Source: Bacteroidota bacterium (GTDB lineage: Bacteria; Bacteroidota; Bacteroidia; Cytophagales; Cyclobacteriaceae). Taken from it: a stretch of 64,000 nt of DNA. The stretch lies in assembly GCA_023393375.1 (NCBI GenBank), contig JAEWLI010000204.1:1-64000 (forward strand), in the 5' to 3' direction. This document shows, one piece after another, positions 63,723-64,000 of the stretch. The notes beneath the pieces were generated by a model. It made no database searches. It saw nothing but the letters and a program-made list of their open reading frames with translations, and was not told where the DNA came from. Position 1 is the first letter of the stretch, and each line of letters begins with the position of its first letter. The position numbers and the translations under genes are program-made.

Positions 63723-63802
63723 GTAAATATACCTCCATTTAACACAATAAATTTACCTGAATCCCGTAAATTTCAGGTTGGACTTTAAAACTTATACTAA
63801 TC

Positions 63803-64000
63803 ATGAAAATCAAACTATTTGTCATATCCACTTTATTGGCAACCAGTATGCTGGCTTGCAATAGTAAAAATACAAGTGATAAAGCTACTGACCGAGGCAC
63901 AAATGTAAATGACCATTCCACACATGACCATTCACAACATGCAGTAAGCAACGCACCTGCTGAACAAGCTGAAGGAACAACAGAAATCACATTCGACAAC
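63803..64000 (+). CDS. Lipoprotein, probably DUF1573 type (cut by window end)
   Basis: The first 66 codons from ATG 63803 are present and the frame stays open to the window edge. A signal peptide with lipobox MLAC gives lipid-anchored Cys19. A linker rich in His, Thr and Ser (NDHSTHDHSQHA) follows. The last residues TEITFDN look like the beginning of a DUF1573 domain, which often follows ytxH in Bacteroidota. The hairpin ACCTGAA/TTCAGGT at 63755-63778 lies before it. Confidence 0.65.
   Translation, partial: MKIKLFVISTLLATSMLACNSKNTSDKATDRGTNVNDHSTHDHSQHAVSNAPAEQAEGTTEITFDN

Overview
This window looks like a chromosomal segment from a low-GC Bacteroidota, most likely order Cytophagales. The evidence is the AT-rich DNA, the near absence of Shine-Dalgarno sites, and promoters of the TTTG-N20-TAnnTTTG type. 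A SprE/PorW-type type IX secretion lipoprotein is present. The ATP synthase cluster ends at atpG without atpD or atpC, and NusB is long. Placement below order level is inference; no rRNA or tRNA gene was seen.

Layout. 0.4-2.9 kb: a somewhat GC-richer accessory patch with a HipA-like kinase/DUF3037 pair, a frameshifted NAD-dependent epimerase/reductase gene and several degenerate repeats. 2.9-5.2 kb: kdsA-kdsC-kdsD, which makes Kdo for LPS. 5.2-7.6 kb: a repeat-bearing spacer, a DUF5362 membrane protein, a FeoB-associated Cys-rich peptide and an inositol monophosphatase. 7.7-16 kb: secreted dipeptidyl peptidase IV, a surface lipoprotein, an ArsM-type methyltransferase, a subtilase and a GH97 glycosidase. 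16-19.1 kb: a metal-linked TonB receptor/HMA/HYC_CC_PP operon. 19.1-23.7 kb: a TPR-SpoIIE phosphatase and two secreted proteins of unknown role.

23.8-26.8 kb: an S-box (SAM) leader, a 39-codon leader ORF with a Thr run and terminal Cys-Cys, then metY and hom. 26.9-31 kb: a HAD phosphatase, araA, a DnaJ protein and an Hsp20 with a sigma54-like promoter. 31-37.2 kb: a complete Preiss-Handler NAD salvage operon (pncA-nadE-nadM-pncB-Nudix), divergent from an NrtR-type regulator. Two matching palindromes sit on the -33 regions of the two divergent promoters. 37.3-41.3 kb: uvrA and two thioredoxin-fold proteins. 41.3-42.1 kb: a gene-free stretch with clustered DnaA boxes. 42.1-50.7 kb: an unknown 510-aa protein, uvrC, PBP1A and the SprE/PorW-like lipoprotein. 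50.8-57.7 kb: M23 peptidase, bactofilin, AtpZ-like protein, an atpI-position protein, then atpB-E-F-H-A-G. 57.7-60.9 kb: an ABC exporter, TatD and TcdA operon on the minus strand. 61-64 kb: leucine dehydrogenase, nusB, ytxH and the start of a DUF1573-like lipoprotein cut by the window end.

Most genes are housekeeping. The least explained signals are regulatory: the S-box plus leader ORF, the paired NrtR boxes, the sigma54-like hsp20 promoter, the DnaA-box cluster, and a stem-loop between atpE and atpF. Among genes, the HipA_2/DUF3037 pair and the TonB receptor/HMA/HYC_CC_PP operon are the best candidates for poorly described systems.
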